Shown: positions 17,851-28,260, counted from the first letter of the stretch. The stretch is DNA of 64,000 nucleotides from Psychrobacter sp. LV10R520-6 (GCF_900182925.1 NZ_LT900024.1:1488001-1552000); one strand, 5' to 3'. Notes: generated by a model not told the origin, from the sequence alone. A program made the numbers and translations.

Positions 17851-19040
17851 AAATCTGCGTTCGCAACATACATACATTTAACGCACTCAAATTTTGCCTG
17901 AGTACGCCTACTTTCTTTCGCCACATGCTTGCATTTAGAGCAGGTTTGGCTGGTGTATCTTGGGTTTACCTTAATGAGTAACCCACCGCGCCATTGCTGC
18001 TTATACTCAAGCATTACGGTCATCATATGCCAACCTTGATCCAAAATTGATTTATTCAATCCTGACTTAGCTTTGACATTACGCCCTTTTTGAGCGGTTG
18101 TACCGCTTGCGGATTTCGACATATTGGCTACTTTTAAATCTTCAACAACGATCATGGCGTGGCTTTTGCTGAGCGTGGTGGTGACTTTATGCAAGTAGTC
18201 ATGGCGAATATTGGCAATATGATGATGTAGCTTTTGAATCTTACGATTTTGCTTTTTCCAGTTTTCGCTAAATTTTACTTTCTTACTTAATCGACGCTGT
18301 AATTTGGCAAGTTTGATTTGATTGGCTTTAAAGCTGTTTTTGGGCTTGATGTACTGACCGCTTGAGGTGGTGAGTAGTTTTGTGATCCCCATATCCAAAC
18401 CTAACGCACTTTTAGAAGGATGGATTGGGTTTTCCAGTAACGCTTTCTCAGTGCCAAATGACACGTACCAGTGACCTGATTTCTTGCTAAGGGTGACATT
18501 TTTGATTGTGCCGATAATGGCTTGAGATTTTCTAAACTTCACCAAACCAATGCCATTAGGTAGTTTCACCCGATTGCCCTCGACACGGCAGTATTTATCA
18601 AACTGAACCAAGCGAATTGAATCGCAGCCATCTGATTTATGCTTGAATCTTGGCATCAGCGCCCGTAACTGGATTTCTGACCCATCAGCCCGTTTAAAAA
18701 ACTTGGGTTTTCTAGGTTTCTTTTTATTTTCTTTTAATCGTGCATGTACTTTAGGGTCAAAAAATCGTGACCAAGCAGCCGCAAGATCGCGTACCTTTTG
18801 TTGCAAAGACACCGCATTAGAATGGGTTTTTAAAAAGCCAAAATCAGGATTGTTCTTTAAATTCATGATTTTATTAACGAGATTAGTGGCGTTGATAAAC
18901 TCATTTTTGGCAAACATCTCAAGCGATATTGCCAGCATTTGATTCCAAACAAAACGTGCAGAGCCGACCAGATTATTTAAAATAACCTCTTGCTCCGAAT
19001 TAGGCTCAAGCCTAAATTTATACGCTTTGTTGATTTTCAT
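17733..19040 (-). CDS. tnpB: TnpB RNA-guided nuclease of an IS605-type element
   Basis: 435 residues. N-terminal helix-turn-helix region (AYKFRLEPNSEQEVILNNLV), central beta-barrel region, and a RuvC-like nuclease with the three acidic residues in GLDMGITKL (Asp), MIVVEDLKV (Glu) and NADFNAARNV (Asp). A zinc-ribbon CSKC...CVKC lies between the last two. All catalytic positions are present. TnpB proteins cut DNA next to a short target-adjacent motif under guidance of an RNA from the element end, helping the element persist; they are not needed for transposition. The gene is divergent from tnpA with 74 bp between the starts. Confidence 0.92.
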   Translation of the reverse strand: MKINKAYKFRLEPNSEQEVILNNLVGSARFVWNQMLAISLEMFAKNEFINATNLVNKIMNLKNNPDFGFLKTHSNAVSLQQKVRDLAAAWSRFFDPKVHARLKENKKKPRKPKFFKRADGSEIQLRALMPRFKHKSDGCDSIRLVQFDKYCRVEGNRVKLPNGIGLVKFRKSQAIIGTIKNVTLSKKSGHWYVSFGTEKALLENPIHPSKSALGLDMGITKLLTTSSGQYIKPKNSFKANQIKLAKLQRRLSKKVKFSENWKKQNRKIQKLHHHIANIRHDYLHKVTTTLSKSHAMIVVEDLKVANMSKSASGTTAQKGRNVKAKSGLNKSILDQGWHMMTVMLEYKQQWRGGLLIKVNPRYTSQTCSKCKHVAKESRRTQAKFECVKCMYVANADFNAARNVLAAGHAVLSVEGGCSKGRPLKQKTCDNREDVT

Positions 19041-19114
19041 AAATGCTTTCTTTATTAATGAGTGTGTATTTGATAATATGTAGATAATACTAGCACTTAA
19101 GAGTTTTTATTACA

Positions 19115-19513
19115 ATGAGTGAGATATATAAAAATCGCCATGCGGCCTTTAACCTCCATGTTCACTTGGTTTTTATTACCAAGTATCGAAGAAAGGTATT
19201 GGGCGGGGTGCATCACAAGTATTTCAGTGAGTGTGTTGCTGAGGTATGCAAGAGCTTTGATGCTGAGTTAAAAGAATGTAACGGTGGTGCAGATCACATC
19301 CACATGCTTATCCAGTACCCGCCAACGGTGCAATTAAGCAAATTGGTCAATAACTTAAAATCAGTCACCAGTAGACGAATGAGGGGTGATTTCATTGACT
19401 TGAGAGCTGCTTATGCCAAACCTGTGCTTTGGTCACGATCATATTTTGCAAGCTCTTGTGGTGGCGCTCCATTAGAAATTATTAAGCAATACATTCAGAA
19501 CCAGCAAGGCTAA
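19115..19513 (+). CDS. tnpA: IS200-type Y1 (HUH) transposase TnpA
   Basis: 132 residues, typical for the family. It begins with [20 protein letters not shown], has the metal-binding HUH motif in [13 protein letters not shown], and ends with the helix holding the nucleophilic tyrosine ([11 protein letters not shown]). These proteins cut and rejoin single-stranded DNA at the hairpin ends of the element, mainly on the replicating lagging strand. Start ATG 19115 has only a weak ribosome-binding site. Intact and divergent from tnpB. Confidence 0.93.
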   Translation: MSEIYKNRHAAFNLHVHLVFITKYRRKVLGGVHHKYFSECVAEVCKSFDAELKECNGGADHIHMLIQYPPTVQLSKLVNNLKSVTSRRMRGDFIDLRAAYAKPVLWSRSYFASSCGGAPLEIIKQYIQNQQG

Positions 19514-19532
19514 CAAGCGATGCGAAATTCAC

Positions 19533-19555
19533 CTCCACCCTGATGTCGGGTGGAG
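19533..19555. repeat. Left-end hairpin of the IS605-type element
   Basis: CTCCACCC (19533-19540) and GGGTGGAG (19548-19555) with loop TGATGTC, 20 bp past the tnpA stop. It is the recognition hairpin of the tnpA-side end. Confidence 0.8.
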
Positions 19556-19574
19556 TCCTCTTTCGCTTTTTTGA

Positions 19575-19723
19575 TAGATAACGCACGTCCACCAGCAGCT
19601 TCAATAGTATCAACCGTTTTCTGTGCGGCGTCAAGATTGATATCAGCAATATCACGCCCAAGCAGGGGCAGCAGTGATGAGAGCGACCTTGCCGGTTAAG
19701 TCTTGTTGTAATTGAGTCGCCAT
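19575..19723 (-). pseudogene. Remnant of a short-chain (3-hydroxybutyrate-type) dehydrogenase
   Basis: From ATG 19723, preceded by AAGGATAAATC, the minus strand reads [19 protein letters not shown], the classic start of a short-chain dehydrogenase, then shifts frame; the other frame continues [20 protein letters not shown] and [10 protein letters not shown]. The glycine-rich cofactor loop and following helix are missing, so there is an internal deletion plus frameshift. At SIK the reading runs into the left end of the IS605-type element, and no 3' part of the gene is seen on the far side. Placement directly downstream of scoAB suggests it was a 3-hydroxybutyrate dehydrogenase; this is inference from context. 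Confidence 0.7.
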
Positions 19724-19801
19724 GATTTATCCTTGTTCTCTTCTTATTACATTTTTATCTAATAGCAGTGGCCTAATTAATTACCCGCTACTGGACAACT
19801 G

Positions 19802-20431
19802 CTATTGGACAATCGTCACTGGGGTTTTTTCTTGTAGCTCATCGAAGCTAACGCCCTCTGCCAGCTCAACTAATTTTAGACCGTTATCAGTCACATCCAG
19901 TACCGCAAGCTCAGTGATAATGCGATCGACCACACCTTTACCCGTTAATGGCAACTCACAATTGGCAAGGATTTTTGGGTCGCCATGCTTATTGACTTGT
20001 TCCATCAATACAATCACTCGCTGCACACCTGCAACTAAATCCATCGCGCCGCCCATGCCTTTGACCATCTTCTTAGGAATCATCCAGTTGGCTAGATCTC
20101 CTTGCTCTGAGACTTCCATTGCGCCTAAAATCGCCAGGTTGACATGACCGCCGCGAATCATTGCAAACGACTCTGAGCTACTGAAATAGCTAGCACCCGG
20201 CTCCGTAGTGACCGTTTGCTTGCCAGCATTGATCAAATCAGCATCGACATTGTCTACTGTTGGGAACTCGCCAATACCTAGTAAGCCATTTTCCGACTGT
20301 AGCCAAACGTCCACACCTTCAGGGATGTAGTTGGCAACTAAGGTCGGTAAGCCTATACCAAGGTTCACATAATAGCCGTCTTTTAATTCTTGCGCTGCGC
20401 GCTGTGCCATCTGCTCTCTTGTCCATGCCAT
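19802..20431 (-). CDS. scoB: 3-oxoacid CoA-transferase subunit B
   Basis: 209 residues, the usual size of the beta subunit (AtoA/ScoB). Near residue 45 it has [12 protein letters not shown], in which the Glu is the covalent catalytic residue of family I CoA-transferases; [19 protein letters not shown] and [17 protein letters not shown] segments also match (here [13 protein letters not shown]). With subunit A it moves CoA between succinyl-CoA (or acetyl-CoA) and acetoacetate in the cytoplasm, opening ketone-body use. ATG 20431 follows AAGGAAGATATC. It lies 63 bp downstream of scoA, followed by the dehydrogenase remnant. Confidence 0.9.
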   Translation of the reverse strand: MAWTREQMAQRAAQELKDGYYVNLGIGLPTLVANYIPEGVDVWLQSENGLLGIGEFPTVDNVDADLINAGKQTVTTEPGASYFSSSESFAMIRGGHVNLAILGAMEVSEQGDLANWMIPKKMVKGMGGAMDLVAGVQRVIVLMEQVNKHGDPKILANCELPLTGKGVVDRIITELAVLDVTDNGLKLVELAEGVSFDELQEKTPVTIVQ

Positions 20432-20494
20432 GATATCTTCCTTATTTTTGCAATATTTCTCTTATTGATGTAGCGTTATTTGTTGACTAAAAAA

Positions 20495-21208
20495 CTAAGC
20501 ACCTTCAACCGCTTTAGTCGTAGTTTTCTCAATGCGTTTTTCAGGGCTGCTATTTAATACAATACGCTGCACAAAAATCCCCGGTAGATGAATTTCATCA
20601 GAATCAAGCGTGCCAATCTCTACGATTTCTTCTACTTCAGCAATCGTGATTTTGCCAGCCATAGCGCAGTCTGGGTTGAAGTTACGGGCAGTTTTATTGA
20701 ATATTAAATTACCCGATTTGTCGGCTTTTTGCGCTTTAATTAATGACACATCAGCAACTAATGAACGCTCAAGCACATAAGTACGACCATCAAAATCGCG
20801 GGTTTCTTTGCCTTCAGCAACTAGCGTGCCCACACCGGTGGCGGTATAAAACGCGGGAATACCAGCGCCGCCAGCACGTAATTTTTCAGCCAATGTGCCT
20901 TGCGGGGTAAGCTCAACTTCTAGCTCGCCTGCTAAATACTGACGCTCAAACTCTTTATTCTCACCCACGTAGGAGGAGATCATTTTTTTAATTTGCCGCG
21001 TCTGTAATAGTAGACCAAGTCCAAAATCATCGACACCGGCGTTATTACTGATGCAAGTTAAATCCTTGAAGCCACTATCGCGTAGGGCTTCGATTAAGGC
21101 TTCAGGAATCCCGCACAGTCCAAAGCCACCAATGGCAAGGGTCTGTCCATTACTGATAATACCTTCTAACGCACTGTTAGCACTGCTATATACTTTTGAT
21201 TGACTCAT
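20495..21208 (-). CDS. scoA: 3-oxoacid CoA-transferase subunit A
   Basis: 237 residues. Conserved alpha-subunit elements: [22 protein letters not shown] near residue 20, [39 protein letters not shown], and [21 protein letters not shown]. It pairs with scoB to form the CoA-transferase. ATG 21208 has AAGGAG seven bases upstream. It is the first gene of the minus-strand sco unit and divergent from a GntP-type permease, which makes an acetoacetate/3-hydroxybutyrate uptake and activation module likely. AtoD is the other common name; the preferred CoA donor cannot be told from sequence. Confidence 0.9.
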   Translation of the reverse strand: MSQSKVYSSANSALEGIISNGQTLAIGGFGLCGIPEALIEALRDSGFKDLTCISNNAGVDDFGLGLLLQTRQIKKMISSYVGENKEFERQYLAGELEVELTPQGTLAEKLRAGGAGIPAFYTATGVGTLVAEGKETRDFDGRTYVLERSLVADVSLIKAQKADKSGNLIFNKTARNFNPDCAMAGKITIAEVEEIVEIGTLDSDEIHLPGIFVQRIVLNSSPEKRIEKTTTKAVEGA

Positions 21209-21611
21209 ACTAATCTCCTTGTCAGTCTAATGTTTCTTATTATGTATTTGAAGAAGTTACTGGTTCACGCTGTATTTTTATCTGTATCGTATGATTATCC
21301 CTATTAACTAAAATCTCAGTCATTAATATTAATATAAATAACAATACACTTCGTATCAGTATATGATAATTAAAATACTTGTGTTAATTTAACATATAAT
21401 TCTTATAACGACTAGAAAATAACATCAAGGGAATGGTAATGGTGATTGGTTTTGGCGGTTCTGAATAGAGACAGTACAAGTGTTCATTAGATACGAAACA
21501 TTTATCGATATTACACTGATAAGTGGTGTTTTTAAATTTAAATAGCAGATTGACCTATAACGACAAGCACTACATAATTGCCACTTTTTTTTATGCCAAG
21601 GAGAGGCGCTC
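21209..21611. other. Divergent promoter region of scoAB and the GntP-type permease
   Basis: 403 bp, AT-rich, with no coding region I can support. It must contain promoters for both directions. I see no strong palindrome or terminator in it. Confidence 0.5.
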
Positions 21612-23099
21612 ATGTTTAGCATACTGGCTATTGTTATTACTTTATTATTATTGATGTTCTTTGCCTATCGTGGTTACTCCGTGCTGATTTTGGCACCGAT
21701 TATGGCGATTTTGGCGGTATTTTTATCGGGAGATTTTTTAAGCAGTATTCCTGCTTATACTGATGTTTTTATGTCCGCATTGAGTGGATTCTTGCTCAAA
21801 TTCTTCCCTATTTTCTTATTAGGTGCGCTATTTGGTCGCTTGATGGCAGACTCAGGTGCTGCGACAGCGATTGCCAATACGGTGGTCAAAAAACTCGGCG
21901 CGAGCAAAGCAATTCTTGCGGTTATTTTGGTCTGTGCCATTTTGACTTACGGCGGTGTCTCTTTGTTCGTCGTAGCCTTTGCTATCTATCCAATCGCCAA
22001 AGACTTGTTCAAAGCCGCTGATATTCCTAAGCGCTTGATACCGGCTGCCATTGCGCTAGGCTCATTTACCTTTACCATGACGGCTCTACCGGGCACGCCA
22101 GCCATTCAAAACGCCATCCCTATTCCTTACTATAATACTAACGTGTTTGCCGCCCCTATTCTAGGTATCATCGGCGGTACGATTATGTTTATCTTTGGTT
22201 GGTTATGGTTACAGTCGCGAGCGAATAAAGCCAACGCTGTGGGCGAAGGCTATGGCCAGCATGATGATGAATTTGAGGGCGAAAGCGGTGCCATTAAAAA
22301 TGAAAAGGCAAGCAACAATGATGAACAAGATAATGACGCTCAAAGCAATGTGGCGCAAAGCAACTTAGCAACAGCCGCCGAGGCACGTGATACTCACCAC
22401 ACTTCGTTTGGCATTGCGATGATTCCGCTGGTCTTGGTCATTGGCTTAAACGCCTTACTGACGTACGCTATTTTTCCGTCCATGGATTTTAGCAATTTGC
22501 AAACTCAATACCCTGACCTTAATATTGCTGGCTCTTTAGGCCTATGGTCAATTATCATTTCACTCATTATTGCTTGTATAGTATTGATCGTGCTGCGCCT
22601 CGGTCATTGGAACAATTTACAAAAAACCATTAACCGCGGTACTTACGATTCGATGTTGCCAATCTTTAATACTGGCTCAGAAGTTGGTTATGGGGCAGTT
22701 ATTGCCTCACTTGCAGGCTTTCTTATTATTCGTGACAGTATCTTGAACCTAAGTCCTGATAATCCATTGATTTCGGAAGCGGTAGCGATGACGACCCTTG
22801 CCGGTATCACAGGCTCATCATCAGGTGGTTTAAGTATTGCCCTTACGACCTTAGGCGAAGACTATTTAAGAATGGCGGTCGAGGCAGGCATTGATCCAGA
22901 ATTAATGCATCGGGTAGCCGTTATGGCAGCGGGTGGTCTTGATACCTTACCGCATAGTGGTGCCGTTATTACCTTACTAGCGATTTGTGGCTTGACCCAT
23001 AAACAGTCTTATCTCAACCTAGCGATGGTAACTATGGTTATTCCACTAATTGCTGTGGTGGCAGTCATTATCTTGGGCACACTATTTGGTTCGTTCTAG
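21612..23099 (+). CDS. GntP-family permease, probably for (hydroxy)butyrate or acetoacetate
   Basis: 495 residues with about 12 hydrophobic segments. Family signs include MADSGAATAIANTVVKKLG, ILTYGGVSLFVVAFAIYPIA, and GSFTFTMTALPGTPAIQNAIP, and near the end GGLDTLPHSGAVITLLAICG. A long acidic, Gln/Asn-rich cytoplasmic loop at about residues 208-255 separates the halves. GntP permeases take up gluconate, other sugar acids or D-3-hydroxybutyrate with protons. Being divergent from scoAB favours hydroxybutyrate or acetoacetate here. Start ATG 21612 has AAGGAGAGG upstream. Substrate is inferred from context only. Confidence 0.82.
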   Translation: MFSILAIVITLLLLMFFAYRGYSVLILAPIMAILAVFLSGDFLSSIPAYTDVFMSALSGFLLKFFPIFLLGALFGRLMADSGAATAIANTVVKKLGASKAILAVILVCAILTYGGVSLFVVAFAIYPIAKDLFKAADIPKRLIPAAIALGSFTFTMTALPGTPAIQNAIPIPYYNTNVFAAPILGIIGGTIMFIFGWLWLQSRANKANAVGEGYGQHDDEFEGESGAIKNEKASNNDEQDNDAQSNVAQSNLATAAEARDTHHTSFGIAMIPLVLVIGLNALLTYAIFPSMDFSNLQTQYPDLNIAGSLGLWSIIISLIIACIVLIVLRLGHWNNLQKTINRGTYDSMLPIFNTGSEVGYGAVIASLAGFLIIRDSILNLSPDNPLISEAVAMTTLAGITGSSSGGLSIALTTLGEDYLRMAVEAGIDPELMHRVAVMAAGGLDTLPHSGAVITLLAICGLTHKQSYLNLAMVTMVIPLIAVVAVIILGTLFGSF

Positions 23100-23189
23100 C
23101 CTAGTTTCTTTTGGTTTAGTCCGTTTTAGCTTAGCTCGTTCTAGAGAATATTTAAACTTTAAAAAAGGCTAAGCTAAATATTTAACAAT

Positions 23190-23222
23190 AAAACCCAATT
23201 GGCTATCAATCAATTGGGTTTT
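23190..23222 (+). terminator. Terminator after the GntP-type permease
   Basis: AAAACCCAATTG (23190-23201) and CAATTGGGTTTT (23211-23222) are perfect arms. The rest of 23100-23503 shows no gene. Confidence 0.85.
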
Positions 23223-23503
23223 GTTGTTACTGACAATCAGCAAGAGCATTCAGAGACTTTACCAATAGAAGAGAAAATGAGTGCTTTTTTAATGAGCACA
23301 TCATGAGGTCATTACTGCGAACGTTATAGAGATACTTACTAAGCAATGGCACAAATTTGGCTGAATTACGGTATCATAGACACCATTTTTTAGTTTTCAT
23401 AGCTTTTAGACTTTATAATAACATCGCGTCTACTAATGGCTATCAATGAATGGCTTATGACGTTTGATAATTAACCCGTTTATATTATGATATAGGTGAT
23501 TTT

Positions 23504-25624
23504 GTGCGTGAGATTTTAGTAACCAGTGCCCTGCCCTACGCCAATGGCTACATTCATTTGGGGCATCTTGTAGAATACATTCAAACTGACATTTGGGCGC
23601 GTGCGATGAAAGCGCAAGGCCATCAGGTCACCTACGTCTGCGCCGATGATGCACACGGCACGGCTATCATGCTCAAAGCCGAAGATAATGGCATCACGCC
23701 AGAAGAGCAGATTGCCACGGTTAAAGCTTCACATGAAGCTGACTTTGCTAAGTTTTTGATTGAATTTGATAATTATCATACGACTCATTCAGAAGAAAAT
23801 CAGCATTTCTCTGAGCTGATTTATCGCAGGCTTAATAGCGCCGGACATATCTCTACCCATGACGTCGAACAGCTTTTTGACCCCGAAAAACAGCTGTTCT
23901 TAGCGGATCGTTTTGTCAAAGGCACTTGTCCTGAATGCGGAGCCCCTGACCAATATGGCGATAATTGTGAAGTGTGCGGCACAACCTACAATGCGACCGA
24001 ACTCAAAGACCCGCAGTCCACACTATCGGGCGCGACGCCAACTCTCAAAACGTCCAAGCATTATTTCTTTGATTTGCCCGAGTTTGAGCAATTTTTGCAA
24101 GACTGGACACGCAGCGACAATCGCTTGCAGCCTGCGATTGCTAATAAGTTACAAGAGTGGTTCGATTCCGGTCTTGCTAGCTGGGATATTTCCCGCGATG
24201 CGCCTTATTTTGGTTTTCAAATTCCAGATACCCCAAGCAATGAGCCGGACAAGTACTTTTATGTGTGGCTCGACGCTCCTGTCGGTTATATGGCTAGCTT
24301 TAAGAACCTATGCGAGCAGCGCGCTGGTACCGATGACGCCCTCGATTTTGACCATTATTGGTTGCAAGAAAACGAACATAAAACTGAGGTTTATCACTTC
24401 ATTGGCAAAGATATTGTTTATTTCCATGCCTTATTTTGGCCAGCTATGCTTGCCGGTAGTGAATTCCGTACCCCAACCGGTGTCTTTGCCCACGGCTTCC
24501 TGATGGTCAATGGCGAGAAGATGAGTAAGTCACGCGGCACCTTTATCAAGGCCGAAACTTACGCTGACCATTTACATCCTGAATATCTACGTTATTACTT
24601 TGCTAGCAAGCTGTCCGATAAAGTTGAAGATATCAATCTTGATTTAGAAGACTTTATGCAAAAGGTTAATTCTGACTTAGTTGGTAAAGTGGTCAACATC
24701 GCCAGTCGCAGTGCTGGATTTTTAGTTAAGAAATACGATGGTATGCTATCAGAGATTTGTGCTGAGCCGCGTCTACTAGAAGACATTACCAAAACTGGTG
24801 ACGAGATTGCGGCCGCTTATGAGAACCGCGAGTTCTCACGCGCCATGCGCTTAATCATGCAGTGCGCTGACAAAGCCAATGAGTATATCGATGACAAAAA
24901 ACCTTGGACGCTTGCTAAGATTGAAGGTAAAGAGCAAGAAGTACAAGACGTCTGCTCAGTGGCGATTAATATCTTCCGTCAATTGATGGTGTATTTAGCA
25001 CCCGTATTGCCTGAGCTCACTAATAATGCCAAAGAATTCTTAAACATTGAAGACTTAAGCTTTGCCAGTCGTAATCAATGGTTGCTGGGACATAAAATCA
25101 ATAAGTTCAAACCACTCATGCAGCGTATTGAAGATAAAGACGTAGCGGCAATGGTTGAAGCCTCAAAAGCATCATTAGCCCCAGCTGCCACCACTACCCA
25201 AGATGCAAAGCCAGCAGCTACCAATGCCCCTGTTGCCGATAACGCTCAAGCTAAGTCAACTGAAGACAGTGCTAAAGACAGTGCTGAGCAAAGCGATTAT
25301 ATCGGTATTGATGATTTTTCCAAGGTTGAGATGAAAGTTGCTCATGTCATAGCTTGTGATTATGTTGAAGGCGCTGATAAACTGTTACAGCTCACTCTAA
25401 ATGTTGGTGAAGATAAACCGCGTAATGTGTTCAGCGGGATTCGTAAGTTTTATGAGCCTGAGCAATTGGTGGATAAAAAGGTGATTTGCGTTACCAACCT
25501 TGCCCCGCGTAAGATGAAGTTTGGCATCTCAGAAGGTATGGTATTATCGTCAGGCGATCCAAAGACGTCACTGGTGGTTATTACCCTACCTGACGCCGCA
25601 GTCGTTGGCGATATTCTCGCCTAA
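23504..25624 (+). CDS. metG: Methionyl-tRNA synthetase
   Basis: 706 residues, starting at a GTG with AGGTGA upstream. Catalytic Rossmann domain with the HIGH-type motif in YIHLGHLVE and the KMSKS loop in [12 protein letters not shown] zinc knuckle CPEC...CEVC lies at about residues 145-163. After the anticodon-binding helices there is a low-complexity Ala/Thr linker (about 555-605) and a C-terminal EMAP/Trbp111-like tRNA-binding domain ([20 protein letters not shown]) which makes the enzyme a dimer. It charges tRNA-Met. Single gene with own terminator. Confidence 0.97.
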   Translation: MREILVTSALPYANGYIHLGHLVEYIQTDIWARAMKAQGHQVTYVCADDAHGTAIMLKAEDNGITPEEQIATVKASHEADFAKFLIEFDNYHTTHSEENQHFSELIYRRLNSAGHISTHDVEQLFDPEKQLFLADRFVKGTCPECGAPDQYGDNCEVCGTTYNATELKDPQSTLSGATPTLKTSKHYFFDLPEFEQFLQDWTRSDNRLQPAIANKLQEWFDSGLASWDISRDAPYFGFQIPDTPSNEPDKYFYVWLDAPVGYMASFKNLCEQRAGTDDALDFDHYWLQENEHKTEVYHFIGKDIVYFHALFWPAMLAGSEFRTPTGVFAHGFLMVNGEKMSKSRGTFIKAETYADHLHPEYLRYYFASKLSDKVEDINLDLEDFMQKVNSDLVGKVVNIASRSAGFLVKKYDGMLSEICAEPRLLEDITKTGDEIAAAYENREFSRAMRLIMQCADKANEYIDDKKPWTLAKIEGKEQEVQDVCSVAINIFRQLMVYLAPVLPELTNNAKEFLNIEDLSFASRNQWLLGHKINKFKPLMQRIEDKDVAAMVEASKASLAPAATTTQDAKPAATNAPVADNAQAKSTEDSAKDSAEQSDYIGIDDFSKVEMKVAHVIACDYVEGADKLLQLTLNVGEDKPRNVFSGIRKFYEPEQLVDKKVICVTNLAPRKMKFGISEGMVLSSGDPKTSLVVITLPDAAVVGDILA

Positions 25625-25689
25625 GTTCCTTAACGCTTTCAGCTAAAGATTTAGCTATCAAAGCTCATAGTAAAAATAAAGTTGATAAT

Positions 25690-25718
25690 AAAAAAGATGT
25701 CTTTATGGCATCTTTTTT
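25690..25718 (+). terminator. Terminator of metG
   Basis: AAAAAAGATG and CATCTTTTTT arms with a 9-nt loop, 66 bp past the stop codon. The rest of the 25625-25964 gap shows no gene. Confidence 0.85.
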
Positions 25719-25964
25719 ATAGCCTTTATTATCATTGAATACTCATAGCAAAACCTAAAAATACCAGCAACAAATGAGCGAACAATCACCCTATCAAATT
25801 CGATGACAAAGGTGCTTTAATTTCTTATTGCCATTGGTTACATTACTGTCATAATATAACCATCATGATCAAGGAATCGATCGTTTCAATGTTAGCCCGC
25901 TATCGCAGAGTTAATATCGCTATTCGACTAACCTGCATTTTCTAACCTAAGAGCCAACCTAATA

Positions 25965-27023
25965 ATGACTATTGCCACAACTCTACGCTTAAGCCTGTGC
26001 GGAGCTGCTATTAGTGCCATCAGTACGCTTGGCCTAATGGGCTGCTCAAACTCCTCAACTGAACCTGCGGCGACCACTGATAATAGTACCGCTAATGCAG
26101 AAAAGCCGGCCAAAACACTGGCCATCACCCAGATTGTCGAGCATCCATCGCTCGATGATATGCGCAGAGGCATCATCGATGAGCTGGCAGATAATGGTTA
26201 TGTCGAAGGTGAAAACCTAAAAGTTAATTTCCAAAGCGCGCAAGGTAATATGGCGACTGCTGGTCAGATTGCCAAGCAATTTGCTGGCGACAATCCCGAT
26301 GCTATCGTGGCTATCTCCACTCCATCAGCGCAGTCTGTTGTTGCGGCAACGACTACCATACCGATTGTCTATACCGCAGTATCAGACCCACTTGGTGCCA
26401 AGCTAATCACCGCAGATGGTAAGCCGTTTCAAGACAATTTAACGGGTTTGTCAAGCCAACTGCCTCTAGAGCCGCAGTTAGATTTATTACAGAAAATTAA
26501 GCCAAGCATTAAGACTATTGGTTATGTTTATAGCCCTGGCGAAGCCAATTCAGTATCGTTACGTGATAATCTTAAAGAGGCCTTACCGGCACGAGGTCTA
26601 TCCTTACTAGATATCCCAGCCAACCGCCCCACGGACATTGGTATGGCAACGCGCAGCTTACAAGGACGCGCCGATATCATTTATACCTCATTTGATAATA
26701 ACGTGGCTTCTGCTTTTGAAGCGATGACACAAGCAGCTAACGAGATCCAAATGCCTATCGTCGCCTCTGATGAGTTTAGCGTTCAACGCGGCGCAACCGC
26801 AGCTCTGGGTGTTAATGATTATGATTTTGGACGGGTTACTGGCAAGATGGTTTACCGAATCTTAGATGGTGAAGCGGTCAACACGATTAAACCAGAAGTA
26901 ATGAATGATCTTACCTTATACGTTAGTCCTAAGCACGCCAAGGCACAAGGTGTTAGCTTATCGGCCGATATGCTCAAAAACGGTATTAACGTTGATACTA
27001 AAGGCCAAAATGCCAATAAATAG
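25965..27023 (+). CDS. ABC transporter substrate-binding lipoprotein, copy 1 (TrpX-like)
   Basis: 352 residues. The signal sequence ends in the lipobox LMGC, so it is a lipid-anchored periplasmic protein. The mature part is of the ABC-sub-bind (TrpX-like) family: ITQIVEHPSLDDMRRGIIDEL, NFQSAQGNMATAGQIAKQF, YVYSPGEANS, and a DIIYTSFDNNVASAFEA stretch. Related systems bind aromatic amino acids, but the ligand here is not known. A close paralogue follows 69 bp (102 bp to its start) downstream, then a permease and an ATPase. The start is ATG 25965 with only a weak ribosome-binding site. Confidence 0.85.
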   Translation: MTIATTLRLSLCGAAISAISTLGLMGCSNSSTEPAATTDNSTANAEKPAKTLAITQIVEHPSLDDMRRGIIDELADNGYVEGENLKVNFQSAQGNMATAGQIAKQFAGDNPDAIVAISTPSAQSVVAATTTIPIVYTAVSDPLGAKLITADGKPFQDNLTGLSSQLPLEPQLDLLQKIKPSIKTIGYVYSPGEANSVSLRDNLKEALPARGLSLLDIPANRPTDIGMATRSLQGRADIIYTSFDNNVASAFEAMTQAANEIQMPIVASDEFSVQRGATAALGVNDYDFGRVTGKMVYRILDGEAVNTIKPEVMNDLTLYVSPKHAKAQGVSLSADMLKNGINVDTKGQNANK

Positions 27024-27125
27024 GTACTAATTGGTAAATACTAGTAAATAGTAATTATTAACACGCCACTTTATCTATCCTTTATTTATTGTATGGACAC
27101 ATTATTATTTTTAGGAGTAAGACCC

Positions 27126-28151
27126 ATGTTGTATCAAAATCGTTTTGCCAAAGCTCTATTATGGGGCGGTGTTTGTACCGCTGTCTTGACTGGTTGCAAT
27201 CAGTCAGCACAAGATACGACCGCTAATGACGCCGCCACTGGTGGCGATGCTGCCATAGCTATGAAAACGGTCGCTATTACGGCTATCGTTGAACATCCAG
27301 CGCTTGATGAAGTGCGCAAAGGGGTCATCGATGAGCTGAATGAAGCGGGTTTTAAAGAAGGCGAAAACTTAACCGTTAACTTCCAAAGCGCCCAAGGTAA
27401 TACGGCTACCGCTGGTCAGATTGCCAAGCAGTTTGTCGCAGACAACTCAGACGTTATCGTCGCTATTGGTACGCCATCAGCGCAGTCGGTGGCTGCTGCA
27501 ACCAGTACTATTCCCTTGGTATTCTCAGCCGTCACTGACCCTGTTGAAGCCAAATTAGTACCTACACTTGATGGTTCTGGTACCAATGTCACCGGTGGCT
27601 CTGATGCGCTTCCTTATGAGCCACAAATTGCCTTAATGCGCCAAATTATTCCAAACTTAAAGAATGTTGGCTACGTCTATAGTCCAGGTGAGGTGAACTC
27701 AACTATTATCCTAGAGAATCTAAAAGAAAAACTAGCACCGCTTGGGATAACTGTGCACGAAGCTCCTGCCCAGCGTAGTACTGATATCGCCATGGCAGCA
27801 CGTAGCTTAGAAGGTAAGGTCGATATGATCTATACCTCAACCGATAATAACGTGGTATCTGCCTATGAGTCGCTGTTTCAAGTGGCCAGAGAAAGTAAAA
27901 TACCGCTGATTGCTTCTGATACCAGCTCTGTTGCGCGCGGTGCCATTGCCGCATTAGGCGTTGACTATTATGCCCTTGGTCGCGAAACGGGAAAAATCGT
28001 GGTGCGTATCTTAAACGGTGAAAAAGCGGGCGATATCCCGGTTTATACACCGCAGGCTCTTAATTTATATGTCAGCCCAAAGAACGCTGAAGCTGAAGGC
28101 ATCACTTTGCCACAAGTAGTTATCGATAAAGCAAAAGAAGTGGTAGAATAG
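27126..28151 (+). CDS. ABC transporter substrate-binding lipoprotein, copy 2 (TrpX-like)
   Basis: 341 residues from ATG 27126, chosen because TTAGGAGTAAG precedes it and the signal peptide then starts normally; an in-frame ATG at 27093 would add 11 residues. Lipobox LTGC. Nearly the same blocks as copy 1: IVEHPALDEVRKGVIDEL, NFQSAQGNTATAGQIAKQF, NVGYVYSPGEVNS. The duplication has diverged in the ligand-cleft regions, for example in the segment after DPVEAKLV. Two binding proteins may widen the range of ligands for one channel. It is separated from the permease by 423 bp including a hairpin terminator. Confidence 0.85.
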   Translation: MLYQNRFAKALLWGGVCTAVLTGCNQSAQDTTANDAATGGDAAIAMKTVAITAIVEHPALDEVRKGVIDELNEAGFKEGENLTVNFQSAQGNTATAGQIAKQFVADNSDVIVAIGTPSAQSVAAATSTIPLVFSAVTDPVEAKLVPTLDGSGTNVTGGSDALPYEPQIALMRQIIPNLKNVGYVYSPGEVNSTIILENLKEKLAPLGITVHEAPAQRSTDIAMAARSLEGKVDMIYTSTDNNVVSAYESLFQVARESKIPLIASDTSSVARGAIAALGVDYYALGRETGKIVVRILNGEKAGDIPVYTPQALNLYVSPKNAEAEGITLPQVVIDKAKEVVE

Positions 28152-28260
28152 CCCCTTTTTTATTACTCACAATATGAGACAGACGACTATATTGAAGCTT
28201 ACTTAATAACCAATGGTCGCTTGTCTTTAAATAATAATGCTACTTGTTAAACGCATAAAA

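Larger units (their letters stand above)
17674..19580. mobile_element. IS605-type insertion sequence (divergent tnpA and tnpB)
   Basis: A Y1 transposase gene on the plus strand and a tnpB gene on the minus strand are arranged back to back, as in the IS605 group. Subterminal hairpins lie at both ends (17685-17713 and 19533-19555). Reading the minus strand, the end beyond tnpB closes with TCAA (17674-17677), the right-end cleavage tetranucleotide known from IS608; the exact left end near 19580 is less clear. Both genes are intact, so the element may be active. Such elements make no target duplication. It sits in the remains of a short-chain dehydrogenase gene downstream of scoAB. Confidence 0.8.
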
